Notes: a model not told the origin generated them from the letters alone. Shown: positions 1-10,659, counted from the first letter of the stretch. The stretch is DNA of 64,000 nt from Heliopora coerulea (GCA_030142905.1 JASJOG010000008.1:2604001-2668000), one strand, 5' to 3'. Numbers and translations: made by a program.

Positions 1-89
1 AAGGGAATTAATAAAGACATTTTCTATGTTTAGATATCTTGTATTTAGGATACCATTAGTTTGTATTTCAAACCGAATTTTGAGGTTGA

Positions 90-368
90 TGTATAACATT
101 TGTTAATATTGTGGCTATAGACTTTCCGGGCGGAAAACGTAGTCGCAGGATAAAAATGAGGGTCCAGCTCAAAATTTTTAGGTGAAGAACCATGATCAAA
201 AAACGAGGCAAGACAAGTTCAATTATTTTAAAATAAGTTGAATTCTAACGTTTCGTTGCGATGTGCAACATCTTCAGAGTGTTAAATTGCAAGGTTGGCG
301 AGAATAACATATCTATTTACATGTGTTTAATCAAGCAATAGACCAATCAAAATAAGGTGACAAAGAAG
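90..368 (-). mobile_element. Penelope-like element 3' terminal region
   Basis: Read on the minus strand, this stretch follows directly after the stop codon of a GIY-YIG C-terminal fragment, so it is probably that element's 3' untranslated end. It contains a hammerhead-like core: ctgaaga, then a short stem gttgc/gcaac, then gaaac (about 246-280). Self-cleaving hammerhead motifs are known from termini of Penelope-like elements; here the first core box is ctgaaga rather than ctgatga, so activity is doubtful. Related copies occur at 1430-1560 (partial) and at 62033-62260 in opposite orientation. Confidence 0.6.
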
Positions 369-770
369 CTAGGAGAAAAATAATGAAAGAATGGAAGAGA
401 TATTTTCGTTGAGCGGAGGTTTGAGCTTAGAAACAAGTAGGCTTTCCCGAAAAAGTTCAAAATTCGAATTAGAGCGGCAAGAAGAAACAGTGGTAAAGTC
501 GTTGGGAGAGATGCTATGTCAGGTTCGATGAGGATAGGCAAGAACACTTGAGAGTGAATGAATAGCCCGTTTCTTTCCCGTCAGTGGCAAGACTTCCATG
601 TGCTCTAAGATACTTGTACGCAAATGGCGGCGTGTTTGCCCCAAATACGATGCACCGCAGCATCGACACGTGTAGCTATAAACAATGTCGATGCTGTGGT
701 GTATCGTATTTAGGGCAAACACGCCGCCATTTGCATACACGTATCTCGGAGCACATGGAAGTCTCGCCAT
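369..770 (-). pseudogene. Penelope-like GIY-YIG endonuclease C-terminal fragment
   Basis: The minus-strand reading holds the GIY-YIG nuclease pattern CxxCGxSYLGQTRRHLRT and LEHM, then a run ending PLTGKKRAIHS. Reading on past one in-frame stop near 519, the same frame gives FRESLLVSKLKPPLNEN and terminates at 369-371. That is the usual arrangement at the C-terminus of Penelope-like elements (reverse transcriptase, GIY-YIG, short tail). The reverse transcriptase part is absent and the internal stop shows decay. The segment is also one arm of the palindrome at 512-845, so an overlapping plus-strand reading (584-805) encodes a second, slightly diverged copy of the same domain. Confidence 0.65.
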
Positions 771-845
771 TGACGGGAAAGAAACGGGCTATTCATTCAC
801 TCTGAAGAGTTCTTTCCCATACTCATCGAACCGGATATAACATTT
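512..845. repeat. long palindrome built from a GIY-YIG fragment
   Basis: Two arms of about 150 bp (about 512-671 and 686-845) are inverted copies of each other, with a spacer of roughly 15 bp around 672-685. Arm similarity is high along the whole length: both strands encode SYLGQTRRHL and PLTGKKRAIHSL. The palindrome can be read directly in the sequence, for example agagtgaatgaatagcccg on the left and its complement on the right. A transcript through it would fold into a long hairpin. Confidence 0.85.
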
Positions 846-1900
846 GTATTGGACTGTTGGTGAGGAAAACGATTCGGCGTTGACGAAATCTGGCAACATG
901 CGCTGAACTGAGCGAATGACATGGCGAGGTTTTTCAGATTCACCGTTGCAGTGCTACTGAGGAGTTTTGCAATATCCGCAATCTTAGATAAAACCTGTTG
1001 AGAAAAAATCCTCAAGGATTATGCATATGCGAATTTAACTTTTACTTTCAGTGATTAATAACTTGCGCAACAATAAATCCTCGTTGAGCTGTTGATCCCA
1101 AATTTTTAAGACTCTCCCAATTAAAGCAGTCACTCTTAAAAAACATCGAAAGCAAAATACTAAAAATGCTCACCAACCACATATTGTAACAAAGTTCTTG
1201 ATGAGAATCAATAAATTGATTGGGTTATTGGCGGTCGAAAACAGTTGACATTTTGGGCTTAAGACGTTACCTTCATGTTCCCTTTTTATTTCTGGGCGGG
1301 ACAAACCTATATAGCAGATTAACCCTTAATGCAAAAAAGTTCTTTTTATCTTTGTGTTTTCCTGGCTGCGAATGCCTTCTAGTAAATAATTGTTTCTTGT
1401 TCTTGGTAACTCAAGATTTTACTCGTTTCTCTCACGTATCCGTAATTCTTCGTATAGTGTATTTTCCGGACGGAAAATGTAGTCCTAGTAAGGATATTAA
1501 AGTTAAGGTGAAGACCCATGATCAAACGAGGCGAACAGAAAATTTAAAATAATTATACTAAACTTATTGTTGGCTTCACTTAATCATGGATCTTCATTTT
1601 AAGATACTGAGTTGGGTCTCTAATACTCTTACTAAGACTACGCCTCCGCATTCTTATGCTAATCCTTTTTCATCGTTCATTTCAACTTGTCCTGGTGTAA
1701 GCCAAACCAAACCAAACCATTAGTGTCCCCAATTAGCTATACTAAACTAAATATCTTGACACTTAAATAAAGTCATCAGCAGCAGCAGCAGCAACACAAA
1801 TTAAAATCGAGAAAAAACAAACATACATAGTGTGATATGCTGCGAATTGGTAATCTTTCGTGATCTGAAACAAAGATTTATAATTTCATTCCTGTTTTAG
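846..1900. other. non-coding stretch with a PLE terminus remnant
   Basis: No exon could be recognised. A degraded copy of the 90-368 terminus lies at about 1430-1560 in the same orientation (ttttccggacggaaaatg and tgaagacccatgatcaaa). A short CAG run sits at 1777-1793. Because 1901 begins an internal exon, the right part of this stretch should be intron of the first IP6K gene. The exon that should precede it (the one carrying the PxxxDLKMG motif) was not found here. Confidence 0.5.
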
Positions 1901-2443
1901 GTCTATCTTGTGGATTATGGAAAATTCCTTTGCTTGAGTAAATCTCACGGTAGCAGGTTGACGGAACGAGGGTTTAAAGAAACTCTTGGGACATTCTTTT
2001 ACAATGGCAAAACCTTTAGATGCGAGCTCATTGACTGTTTCGTAAAAAAACTGGAGACATTTTTACAGGTAATGGAGCAAGACCTGAAGTCGTATCGTTT
2101 TTACAACAGCTCGTTGCTTTTGGTTTACGAAGGAGAAGTTGACAGAATTGTTCGAGACAGCTCTAAAGAATGTAGTGTGAACTCTCCTTACACAGGATGC
2201 TCGATGGCCATGAACCCTGCTGAGCAATGTACGTGCACTTCTCATGACCAAATTGATATTCGTATGATAGACTTCGCGCATGTTTCACGCGACGACATTA
2301 CCAGACTTAACCCGAGCTGCAGTGCGGATCCTGATGAGGAATACATATTTGGACTGAAATCATTGATTAGAATACTTCAAGAAATCGAAGAAGAACATCA
2401 CCGAAAATTTGCATCAAGAAGTAGCCCAATGGGAATTCATTGA
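1901..2443 (+). CDS. inositol hexakisphosphate kinase-like, terminal exon (copy A)
   Basis: This is the last exon of an inositol polyphosphate kinase family protein. By family knowledge IP6Ks phosphorylate InsP6 to the pyrophosphate InsP7 using ATP. The exon opens after a cctgttttag acceptor and reads VYLVDYGKFLCLSKSHGSRL for its first 20 residues, then a helical region, then SYRFYNSSLLLVYEG, the Mg-binding IRMIDFAH motif and EEYIFGLKSLIRIL near the C-terminus, stopping at 2441-2443 after about 180 residues. These motifs appear in the family order, and the exon aligns end to end with the terminal exon of the second paralog at 33826-34344. Upstream exons, including the substrate-binding PxxxDxKxG block, must lie outside the window, or the copy is partial. 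No frameshift or internal stop is seen, so it is probably functional. Confidence 0.9.
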   Translation, partial: VYLVDYGKFLCLSKSHGSRLTERGFKETLGTFFYNGKTFRCELIDCFVKKLETFLQVMEQDLKSYRFYNSSLLLVYEGEVDRIVRDSSKECSVNSPYTGCSMAMNPAEQCTCTSHDQIDIRMIDFAHVSRDDITRLNPSCSADPDEEYIFGLKSLIRILQEIEEEHHRKFASRSSPMGIH

Positions 2444-3905
2444 AGTCGTACTCTCACGATGCTCCTTGCATCCCGAAGTAGAATAACGCGGAATTCGCCA
2501 ATCGTGAACAGGGCAACCCCGTTATACGACCGTATCAGCGACGAACACATAAATTCAGAACGCATTTGTATGTCCATGGATTATTGTCTGAAAATTGAGC
2601 ATTTTCGTACTCTTAGATACATTGGAAATTTAAGCACTTGAAATGCGCATTCGCTCATTTGACGTTTGTTTGAAATTGGAGGCTTTTTACGAAGACACAT
2701 GGGGAATTTAGGTACTGGGAAACGAAATTTGGACTTACGTTCACAGAATAGGAGAGAAATAGAGTGGAGGTTACAGCGTACAGGAAGCTGTGGGGCACAA
2801 TGTTCGGCTTTAGGAGAAATTGACCAGACAAAACGTTTTTCTCTCGGACATTGTATTTTTGATGTGCATTAGTGCTATTTTCCAGAAAAAAAAAGAAAAA
2901 AACTTAAAAAACAAGGCTCGTATAAACAACAAAGTGTTTGAAAGTTGAATCTTGCATAAGTTGCATTAATATCATATTAGACCATGAAATTATGAAAGTT
3001 ATAAAATCACAAACAAGTATATGTGATATACAAGATAAGTATTTAATGGACCAATGTAGTTTCCTAGATATTTCTATTTAACATGATATAACTTATTTTT
3101 CAAAACATTGGAGCATCACTTGAAGTGTTCAAAAAGTTGTTTGTTTGATCAACTGTGTGATTAAGAAAATTTTTTTCATAGGTAGTAAAAATGACATGAT
3201 TAGAGAAATTAATTCCCTAGTCAGTGCTGTCCGGCAGTAGGAACATTGCTCCGGACCAGACATTGTTTGACGCTGTTCTGTTTTGAACGTAGTTTAGAAA
3301 GCTACCGTTCGTGACTCAATGTTTCGACCCTCCGGTCTAGTGTCTTAATTAATCGGGGGTTGTCGTTCTGAGGATGAAGGTCCCTATTTATTCTGACAGA
3401 ACCGTTGATTACGTTATTGGCTTCCGGCAATAGATCATCTGACCCGACCAGTAAAAGTCAAGGAAAGTTAGACTAGATGTAACATGATTTAAAAAAGCTG
3501 GAAAGGCTGGCGTTGCTACATACAGGTGACTATTCAGTGCGACGGACTATCTTCACAATTTTACGGCTTACCAAAAATTCCGAGACTTATTGTCTCATTC
3601 TTTAATTCTCCGACTTTTACGGTATATTTGGTTATTTGTCTCAGATCTTGTCACCAATCGTTCGGATCCGGAATACACGGTGAAAAACATCCCTGAATTT
3701 GCGGATTTTATTGAGAATGTCACTGTTAGTGTAACGATGATGATGAGTTGGCGTCATTCGAGGTCATTTCCCTCTTTAGTCATATACCTGTCGACCTTGT
3801 CATCAAACTGGCTGAAACGAGATTAAGACAGGAAGTTACTCTACATCAGAGAAACTCTTTAGCTTGAGCAATAGGTGCCAGTGTAGGTAGTCGAAGATAA
3901 CAAGA
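2444..3905. other. 3' flank of IP6K copy A
   Basis: AT-rich sequence follows the stop codon, with an A-rich tract at about 2885-2910 but no clear AATAAA close to the stop. Around 3235-3345 there is a PLE-terminus-like block; on the minus strand it reads a ctaga/cggagg stem followed by tcgaaac. No coding exon was recognised. Confidence 0.4.
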
Positions 3906-3907
3906 TC

Positions 3908-4010
3908 CGATAACTTTGGGTGAAGCAACTAAGCCGACGAAGGACCTTCGCTCGAAACGTCGAAGTTTCTTTTCGTATATTTCAGGTAGTTGCTTCACCC
4001 AAAGTTATCG
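3908..4010. repeat. hairpin with hammerhead-like core between perfect 23-bp arms
   Basis: The arms 3908-3930 and 3988-4010 are perfect inverted complements (cgataactttgggtgaagca plus three more bases). The 57-nt interior holds ccgacgaagg, acc, ttcgctcgaaacg: a stem-loop followed by gaaac, which resembles the right half of a hammerhead core as found at Penelope-like termini. The structure ends about 85 bp before the hAT relic at 4096. Confidence 0.7.
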
Positions 4011-4095
4011 CAAACTCTTTAGCTGTTGACGATTTAATAGGACTGCTGAATTTTTCTCTTAACATGATTAGTTTTGTTTATGATGGCACCTGTTA

Positions 4096-5449
4096 TCAGT
4101 AGATCTTTGGCACAGCCATGAGGTCCCCCGTGTCTGGTGTCATTGCCACAACATAGCGAAGCACTTGACTGGTTTGGTCCGTATGAAATAAATCTGGTGT
4201 GCTATCAAAGATCATTGCAAAATATTTTCCCCGTTTAACTTGATCAACTATTTTCTTTTTCATATTTTCTCCAAGTACGGTAATAAACTCATTTTGAATC
4301 TGAGGCGATAGATTCACATAGGACACAGTTATCTTGTCACTCATCTTGATTCGAAGGAGGTGTTCTTTCAAGATGGGGGTCATATTTTGAAAGAAATTCC
4401 ACTGTCTCCAAAAAGTTCCCTCTGTTTTTTGAATCATTGCGTTCAATGTCATCTTTGACCTCCATTCCTTCACGATGTCCTCTTGAGGCCAAATTTTGTT
4501 TTACCAGAAACCTGATAATATCCACTAATCTCGTAAGAACGTCCCTCCACTTTCTTATGTTCGCTTTGAAAATCGTCTGCTCTTCATTGTCAATCGTTTC
4601 ACTTAGACGAATTCTGACTTCCAGTTCTTTCCATTGTGTGAACGCCGTGCAATGAGCTTGACTCGATTCATGTTCTTCGACTTTGGGATTTAATCTCCAA
4701 TAACTGTTCCACCCATTATGAGAACCGAAACTTGATTTGCTCCCTTGTGCAAATAACCGATAGCAAAAGCAGTACAATGAATTCTTAGAAGGAGAATAAA
4801 TCATCCACGTACTAAGCATTTTTTCTCCATTACGTAAAGTTTGAAAAAACCAGTCACGAGACATCTTTCTTATTTCTCCTTTACATTTTTTAAACACAGT
4901 GCCATCATTCCTCGTCACACTAACCTCGGAAAAATCACAATTCAGATCCTGAACAATGGAGCTACCTTGTTGTACTAAGATCATACGTGTATCATCGTTA
5001 ATGATTTCTGGCCACAGACCTGCATCTGTCAAGTCCATCTGCTGAGGTTCGGTGTTGTCACATCTAATTGTGTTGTTATGAGGCTTGTATTGATCTTTGT
5101 CGTCTGAAGTAGGTGATGAATGATTTAAATTGTCTTCCTCTTCATCTGAATCATACTCATGGGTACTTTAACTTTCAGGATTTTGATGGACCTTAATTTC
5201 ACTTTGAGCAACCTGAAACATGTCATCATCTCGATTAACATCTTTCACATTCACAGAAATTTCACTTTCAGCAGTCTGATTCAGAGCATTGTCACTTGGT
5301 GGTGGAATTTCATTTTGATTTTCACCTAGAGTTACATACTTCAACAAAGATCCTTCATTGTGCTTCAATAATTCATCCTTTTCTTTCTTTCTGTTCCGAT
5401 ATGCAGCTCCACTTTGTCTACCTCGTATCCGCTTCATCAGTGTGAACAA
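4096..5449 (-). pseudogene. ZMYM1-like hAT transposase relic (zf-TTF + DUF4371)
   Basis: On the minus strand the N-terminal piece (5449 to 5168) begins MKRIRGRQSGAAYRNRKKEK and HNEGSLLKYV, the usual opening of ZMYM1-like hAT proteins. After a break, 5038 to 4337 reads GLWPEIINDD, then a TTF-type zinc-finger region (DWFF, YCFCYRLF, GWNSYWRLN, HESSQAHC). A frameshift near 4400-4470 moves into 4473 to 4096, which carries the start of the RNase H-like core (KYFAMIFDSTPD, the first catalytic Asp, and VLRYVVAM). The C-terminal half and the hAT dimerisation domain are missing at the left edge. At least two frame breaks and the truncation make this non-functional. It is surrounded by PLE fragments, so it is a transposon relic rather than a domesticated ZMYM gene. 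Confidence 0.75.
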
Positions 5450-6022
5450 CTAAAAATTTTAAAAAATTAGAATTTTCTTGTCTGTTACGGAAAGCATATA
5501 ACTCTTCATTATGTGGACACAATGTAGTACTGTTATGCAGATTACTGTACAGTAAATCTATACGTGAGTATGCATATGCGTAATTTACTTCTATGTACAA
5601 TATGTACATAACCAGGACTGCATGGAACTGAATTGGCTATACAATATAGACAGATGCACATTCGTATAGTACACAGATCAATTGATTTATTTGAATGATA
5701 GATCTCCTGATCTACCATTTTAGCAGGGCCAGATGAGAGCCAGGTTAGGGTTGATTTGATAATCGTCCACTCAATGTACGTGTACACTGATTTCACAATA
5801 ATTAGCCAGAACAAACCACCAACTTTGTAATGACTTACAAGTTTAGTTCATAAATGAGTAATATATCTGAGAGATTTCAAGCAAGAAATAAATAAAGGTG
5901 ACCGAAAAGAGAACTAGAAATCTAATGTAAATGATTTACTTGGATTCAAACTTCAAAGTCATTTCTTGTATTTTAAGATGTAAATAACACTGAGAAATGC
6001 TTACAAAACATATTTTCAAAAT
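5450..6022. other. no recognisable feature
   Basis: AT-rich spacer between the hAT relic and the next PLE. Short minus-strand open frames here lack any recognisable motif. I see no gene, tRNA or clear repeat. Confidence 0.4.
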
Positions 6023-7085
6023 TTGAAAATGTTTTCATTTGTATTCTTCTACATTGTTAAGATTGCTGTCAGAAACGTGGCGGAATATAAAGTCTTAGAA
6101 TTTTCCGATAGAGTATGTTCACAAAAAACCACAACCAGAGGACAATTTGAAAAAGTAAAGAATAAAACACAGACCGAAAAGACTAGTAAAGATAAAATAC
6201 CCGACCTTTCTCGAAACAACGTTATTTATGAAATCACTTGTCCTGGTTGTAATAACAAATATATTGGCAAAAGAGAACGCTGTCTACAAACTCGCCTTTC
6301 GGAACACTCTTACAACATCAACACCAGCGCTGTAGCACAACATCTTCTCAACTGTTCACAAGCCCATTATCTTGTAAACCTCAATTCTTTCTTTGATAAT
6401 CTTAACAACTCCTCTCCTCCTTCCCAATCATATCTCAATAATTTTATCTTTAATAACTTTAAGATAATTCATTCTTGTAAATTCAATAGTTCGAACCTAT
6501 TACTTATTTTAGAAGCTCTCTTAATTAAACTTAATAAGCCGGGAATGAAGAGTGACCTAAAAGCCAGCAAAGAACTTTCACTTTTTGTCTGATTCAACAT
6601 TTCCATAATTCTCAGCCACTCGACAATTGTCTGGCTTTTCTCCTGTATAGCTGTCAATCTGACATGTGTTAATATCCGACTATGTTAATTTCAAGATAGA
6701 TGAATGATCTTCAAGCTCTGTACTCAGAAAATGATTTCTAAGCCCCAGACGGGGATCAAACCCGCAACCAGACGGGGATCGAATCTGCGGGTTCGATCCC
6801 CGTCTGGGGCTCAGAAATCATTTTCTGAGTACAGAGCTTGAAGATCATTCATCTATCTTAACATATATCCAAGCTCTCAAATTTCTAAAATCATAAACTA
6901 TGTTAATTTCGTTGTTAATAACCGATGACATTATCCTTGTAATTGCACATATATATAACGTAGTGAGCTTTTGTAAACCACTTGGTCTGATGATGACTCT
7001 GAAATAAAGCCGAAATATTACTGTTTTCAACTTGTCTGTTTCTTGTTCTAACTTGAATATCAAGTCACAAGATGACATTTTTCGG
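6023..7085 (+). mobile_element. Penelope-like element 3' half, GIY-YIG coding, with SINE insertion
   Basis: An open frame at 6023-6592 contains NVIYEITCPGCNNKYIGK, RCLQTRLSEH and a cysteine-containing block ending in LEALLIKLNKPGM. This is the GIY-YIG nuclease (the IYEI...KYIG pair) with the two-Cys insert and C-terminal tail of a Penelope-like element. The reverse transcriptase is absent, so the element is 5'-truncated. Downstream, about 6981-7015, ctgatgatgactctg and gccgaaat resemble the decayed hammerhead-like motif of PLE ends. A tRNA-SINE palindrome (6693-6896) is inserted between the stop codon and this motif, with a 14-bp target duplication, and so is younger than the PLE. Confidence 0.7.
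6693..6896 (+). mobile_element. fold-back tRNA-derived SINE with 14-bp target duplication
   Basis: The right arm reads as SINE in plus orientation: B box ggttcgatcccc, then gtctggggctcagaaatc, cagagcttgaagatcattc and a tail to tctaaaatcata. The left arm (from 6693, aagatagatgaatgatcttc) is the inverted complement of the same body, meeting it across a loop of about 19 nt near 6765. The insertion is bounded by actatgttaatttc at 6679-6692 and again at 6897-6910. It sits in the 3' part of the PLE at 6023-7085. The tRNA A-box half is missing. The same SINE family occurs at 23021-23145 and 23867-24364. Confidence 0.85.
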
Positions 7086-7778
7086 TGTGTGTTTACAATA
7101 AATAATTATATCAATGGGTTAAACCAAAGTTTGCAGTCAAACTTCAAGATGGCTACGGAACCATGATTAACGTCTGTGGCACAATTTACGAGAACATAAA
7201 ATATGATTTAATGGCCGAGCGCACATAAATATCTCAGCATTATTGTTCTTCAAACACCTACCAGGGTTCATTGGGATTGCTTGGAGTTGCTTGAAAATGT
7301 TGCAGAATGCAGAAAAGAAGTAAAATTTAGCACTGAACACAGAGTAGTTCAGCCATGTCAGACGCGTGAGATTGTCTACAAACTGTCGAACTAATACTTC
7401 GCCCAGTGGCCGCTGGGGGGGGCAGTGCGACTACAAAACGGGGTCAACTTCAAAATTCAGCCACTTAGGAAAACAACCATTATCAAAAAAGTACCTCAAA
7501 AACACAAGAAAGTAATAAAATTATAGTACTGGCCGTCCCCGAATTTGGCCGCCCTGTGTGGTCCGCACACTCCGCACACCCCACGCTACGCCACTGTAGA
7601 GATTGCACGCAGGATAAATTGCAAGGGGCTGTAAAACGTTTTATCCATCCAAGACTGCAAAACAGATATAGTGCTCATGGCTTTGCTTCACGGCTTCCCT
7701 GTAAGCCCGTGGCAAATAGTTTCCATATTCGGAGGGAATGAGATTGATTCCGCAGACTTAGTCCCCTAAATTGTTGTA
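7086..7778. other. intergenic with a small transposon-end remnant
   Basis: About 7390-7597 contains a G-rich run (ctggggggggcagtg) and ends with acaccccacgctacgccact. The complement begins agtggcgtagcgtggggt, a common form of DNA-transposon end, so this is probably an old non-autonomous element. Nothing coding is recognisable. Confidence 0.4.
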
Positions 7779-10512
7779 CAGTGGAACCTCCATATAACGG
7801 ACACTGTGGGACCAAAGGTACATGTCCGTTGTTTGGAGGTGTCCGCTGTCCAGAGGTTTACCTTTTATTTCATCTGTTCTTGGTACACAAAAGGTGTATG
7901 TACTTAACATGAAACAAAGAAGAAATGAAATCAAGTATGACTGATAGATATTTTTTTTTACATTCTTTGTTAATCATTGAGAATTTAAACAGGCAAGCGA
8001 AATTTCATCAAACTATCGGTTCAAAGAAGGATGTAACAGTTTTCTACTTCCTCTTTCTGTCACGCAACTTTTCAATTTTGATTCCCACATCTGACACGGC
8101 ACCGAACAACTCTTCTTCAACCCCAGACGTTGCAAAATCACGCAAATCATCAACCACCTGGAGTGCTTGCCCGAAGGTTGAGATTCGAGGTTCCACAGGT
8201 GTTGGGTCAAAATCATCGACCACTTCATCTGAACCTTCTCTGTCAGATTCTTAGTCATCTTTTGTAACTGACGCTAAAATATTCTCTCTAAGATCTTCCC
8301 TCCACGTGGCGTTTGTGATGTCTACAGGCAATTGCATCGTTGGAACATTATCGTCTGCTCTAAGATATTCTTCTGCTGTACAAGTCGGTTCGACATCTTG
8401 AACTACGTCATTCAGCTCATTAAACGGGTCGTCATCATCGTCGTGCTGCTGTAGCGTTTGTACCGAGAAACCACACAGACCAAAACAGTTCTGGATCGTC
8501 TCTTGCTTAACACAATTCCACGCTTCTACAGCCCACTTGATAGCGAGCAATAAATCAATGGACTTCATTACATCTGTTGCAGTTGTAAACTCGTTAATGC
8601 GAGCAAGTACATGTCGTAACAAAAAGAGGCGATAGTAGACTTTAAAGTTTTTTATTATCCCGGTATCAAATGGTTGTAAGCGGGAGGTCATATTCTTTGG
8701 CAGAAGGGACACTTTAATGTTAGAAAACATTCCTACAAGGTCTGGAGGGTGGCACGGGGCATTGTACATGAAAAGAAGAATATTTCGCTTTTCAGCAACA
8801 AATGGCCTATCTAGCCGTCGCAAGATCGATTGCATTAGCTCTGAATCCATCCAAGCTTTTTTATTGTGGAAATAGTAGGCCCGACAAGGGCGGGTTTTAT
8901 CTTTCAAACTTTTGAAACATCTCGGCGAAGCACTTTCTCCAGTTATGACAGGGCTCCTCCTTTTCACCAGCAGCATTAACGATGATTAATGCTGTCGACC
9001 TCTGTTTAGATTTCTTTCCTCCCTTGCATCTCTCTCCTTTGCGGGATAATGATTTATCAGATAAAGCTTTCTAAAAGAAAGCAGTTTCATCAAAATTCCA
9101 TATATCTTTCAATTCGTATCCCCTTGTCAGTTCTTGCAGACGTTCAGCACAAGAGTTAACAGTTTCTTCATTGACGTCGCTTTCTTCTCCAGATATGGTA
9201 AAATTGGCAATGTTATAATAGTTTTTCCACTTCTGTAACCATCCATTTGATGCCTTAAAATCGTCAATTTGTAATTGGTTGACTATTTCCTCAGCCCCTT
9301 CTTGGATCATTGAACCTCTGATTGGTATGTTCGAACCTCAAGCCGTACAAAACCAGTCAAAGACAGCCTTGTTTTATCTGTTCGAATTCAGTAGGCCTTT
9401 TCTTTCTCCTCATGTCAACGCAGCTGTTTGACTTCCATAACTGCATCACTTGTTCCTTGCTTTTCAAAATACACGAAGCTTGTGTTTTTCCAATGCCGAA
9501 CATTTCGGCAATTTGCTGGACACCAGCAGCATTGTTTTCATCCTTGTATCTTATCAGCTGGACTTTCTCTTCGAGTGTTAGAAACTTTCGTTTTTGACTT
9601 GAAGCCATTTTGCTGGATAAACTTGTTTTTCGCATAATACATTCAGAACCAAAACAAACTGAAGACGATAAAAATAGATTTGAGAGCGTGGGAAACCTTG
9701 AATGCCACTCATTTCAGTCACGTAGGAAACATCCAAACATTGTTCAAAGACGTCAAAGTATGGCTTGCCAACTGTCGGATGAAAGTAATAACTTACTTGT
9801 GCTTAACTCGTACATCAGGGGTTATCACGCTTATAGAATGTTTGGACATCTGTGATTGGAGAAATACTAACTTGTTGTCGAGAACCCAACAATATCAGGG
9901 ATTCAGAGGCAGTTGCAGTAAACAGCGATCATAGCTCGTGTATTCTTGGCCATGTGCCACTATATTTGTTCAAGTGTTTCACGCTTTTTAAAGAAAAGCA
10001 CAAACAAAGCAACAACAGAGGTTACAGGCACAAAAGTAAACCGTGGCGCGGGCTTGGGTCTTGAAGTACCACGCAGCTACAAGTTTTCCGGAGACAGCTT
10101 TTCCATTGAATGGTTGAAACGTAAGGGAGAACACGAAGAAGCTATCTGAAAAAAATATGTTTACGAGGAAAAGCAGCAGGAAGCGAAAAGCCAGATAAGC
10201 AATGGACAAATGATGTTATACAGTGTATGTAAACATTGGATCGTTTGGGCTGAGTTAATCTTCCAGCTGAACAATTCGTTCCTTCTTTTTATAAGGATTT
10301 TTGCTCTGACTGTCCGTTATATGGAGATAATTTTAATTAAATATTTTCAGTTCGACCTAACAAATGTGTCTGTTGTCCGTTGTTTGGAGGTGTCCGTTGT
10401 ATAGAGGTTTTCATTATAAGGATTGAAAGTAAATAAAATCGGGATCTGGGCCTACAGTCCGTTGTTTGGAGGTGTCCGCTGTATAGAGTGTCCGTTAGTA
10501 GAGGTTCCACTG
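7779..10512 (-). mobile_element. Tigger-like (pogo group) DNA transposon, full length
   Basis: The ends are inverted: cagtggaacctcc starts at 7779 and gaggttccactg ends at 10512, flanked on both sides by TA (7777-7778 and 10513-10514), the expected target site of this superfamily. Subterminal copies of tgtccgttgtttggaggtg occur at both ends (about 7824, 10373 and 10457) and may be transposase binding sites. The 2.73-kb length suits an autonomous Tigger. The transposase lies on the minus strand (8251-9608) and is broken. Confidence 0.85.
8251..9608 (-). pseudogene. Tigger/jerky-type transposase, inactivated
   Basis: The chosen start is the ATG at 9608-9606 (MASSQKRKFLTLEEKVQLIR), opening a CENP-B-like N-terminal helix-turn-helix (IAEMFGIGKTQASCILKSK). 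The second DNA-binding domain follows (SNGWLQKWKNYYNI), then the first catalytic Asp in WNFDETAFF near 9080. After a frame break, 8976-8251 gives the rest of the DDE_1 domain, ending MTSRLQPFDTGIIKNFK with the third Asp. The second Asp is lost: LFMYNAPCHP has Tyr where the family has Asp (TAC for GAC near 8765). Two or more frame breaks plus this substitution mean the enzyme is dead. A shadow reading of 8013-8258 suggests the C-terminal part continued further in another frame. Confidence 0.85.
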
Positions 10513-10659
10513 TATCACCATCATTTTGATGACGAGTTGAGAGTTGGGGGGGCGAATTTTCTAGGAGTATTGTCCTGGTAAGGCTGATATTCCTATACAT
10601 TTGCAACCATTGAGCGAGAAATCCCTCGGAGTGAATTTAAGTTAAGCAGTAATAATTAT

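Noticed and set aside
4096..5449. Host ZMYM1 gene
   Set aside because: Several frame breaks, no introns, missing C-terminal half and transposon-rich surroundings indicate a hAT relic.
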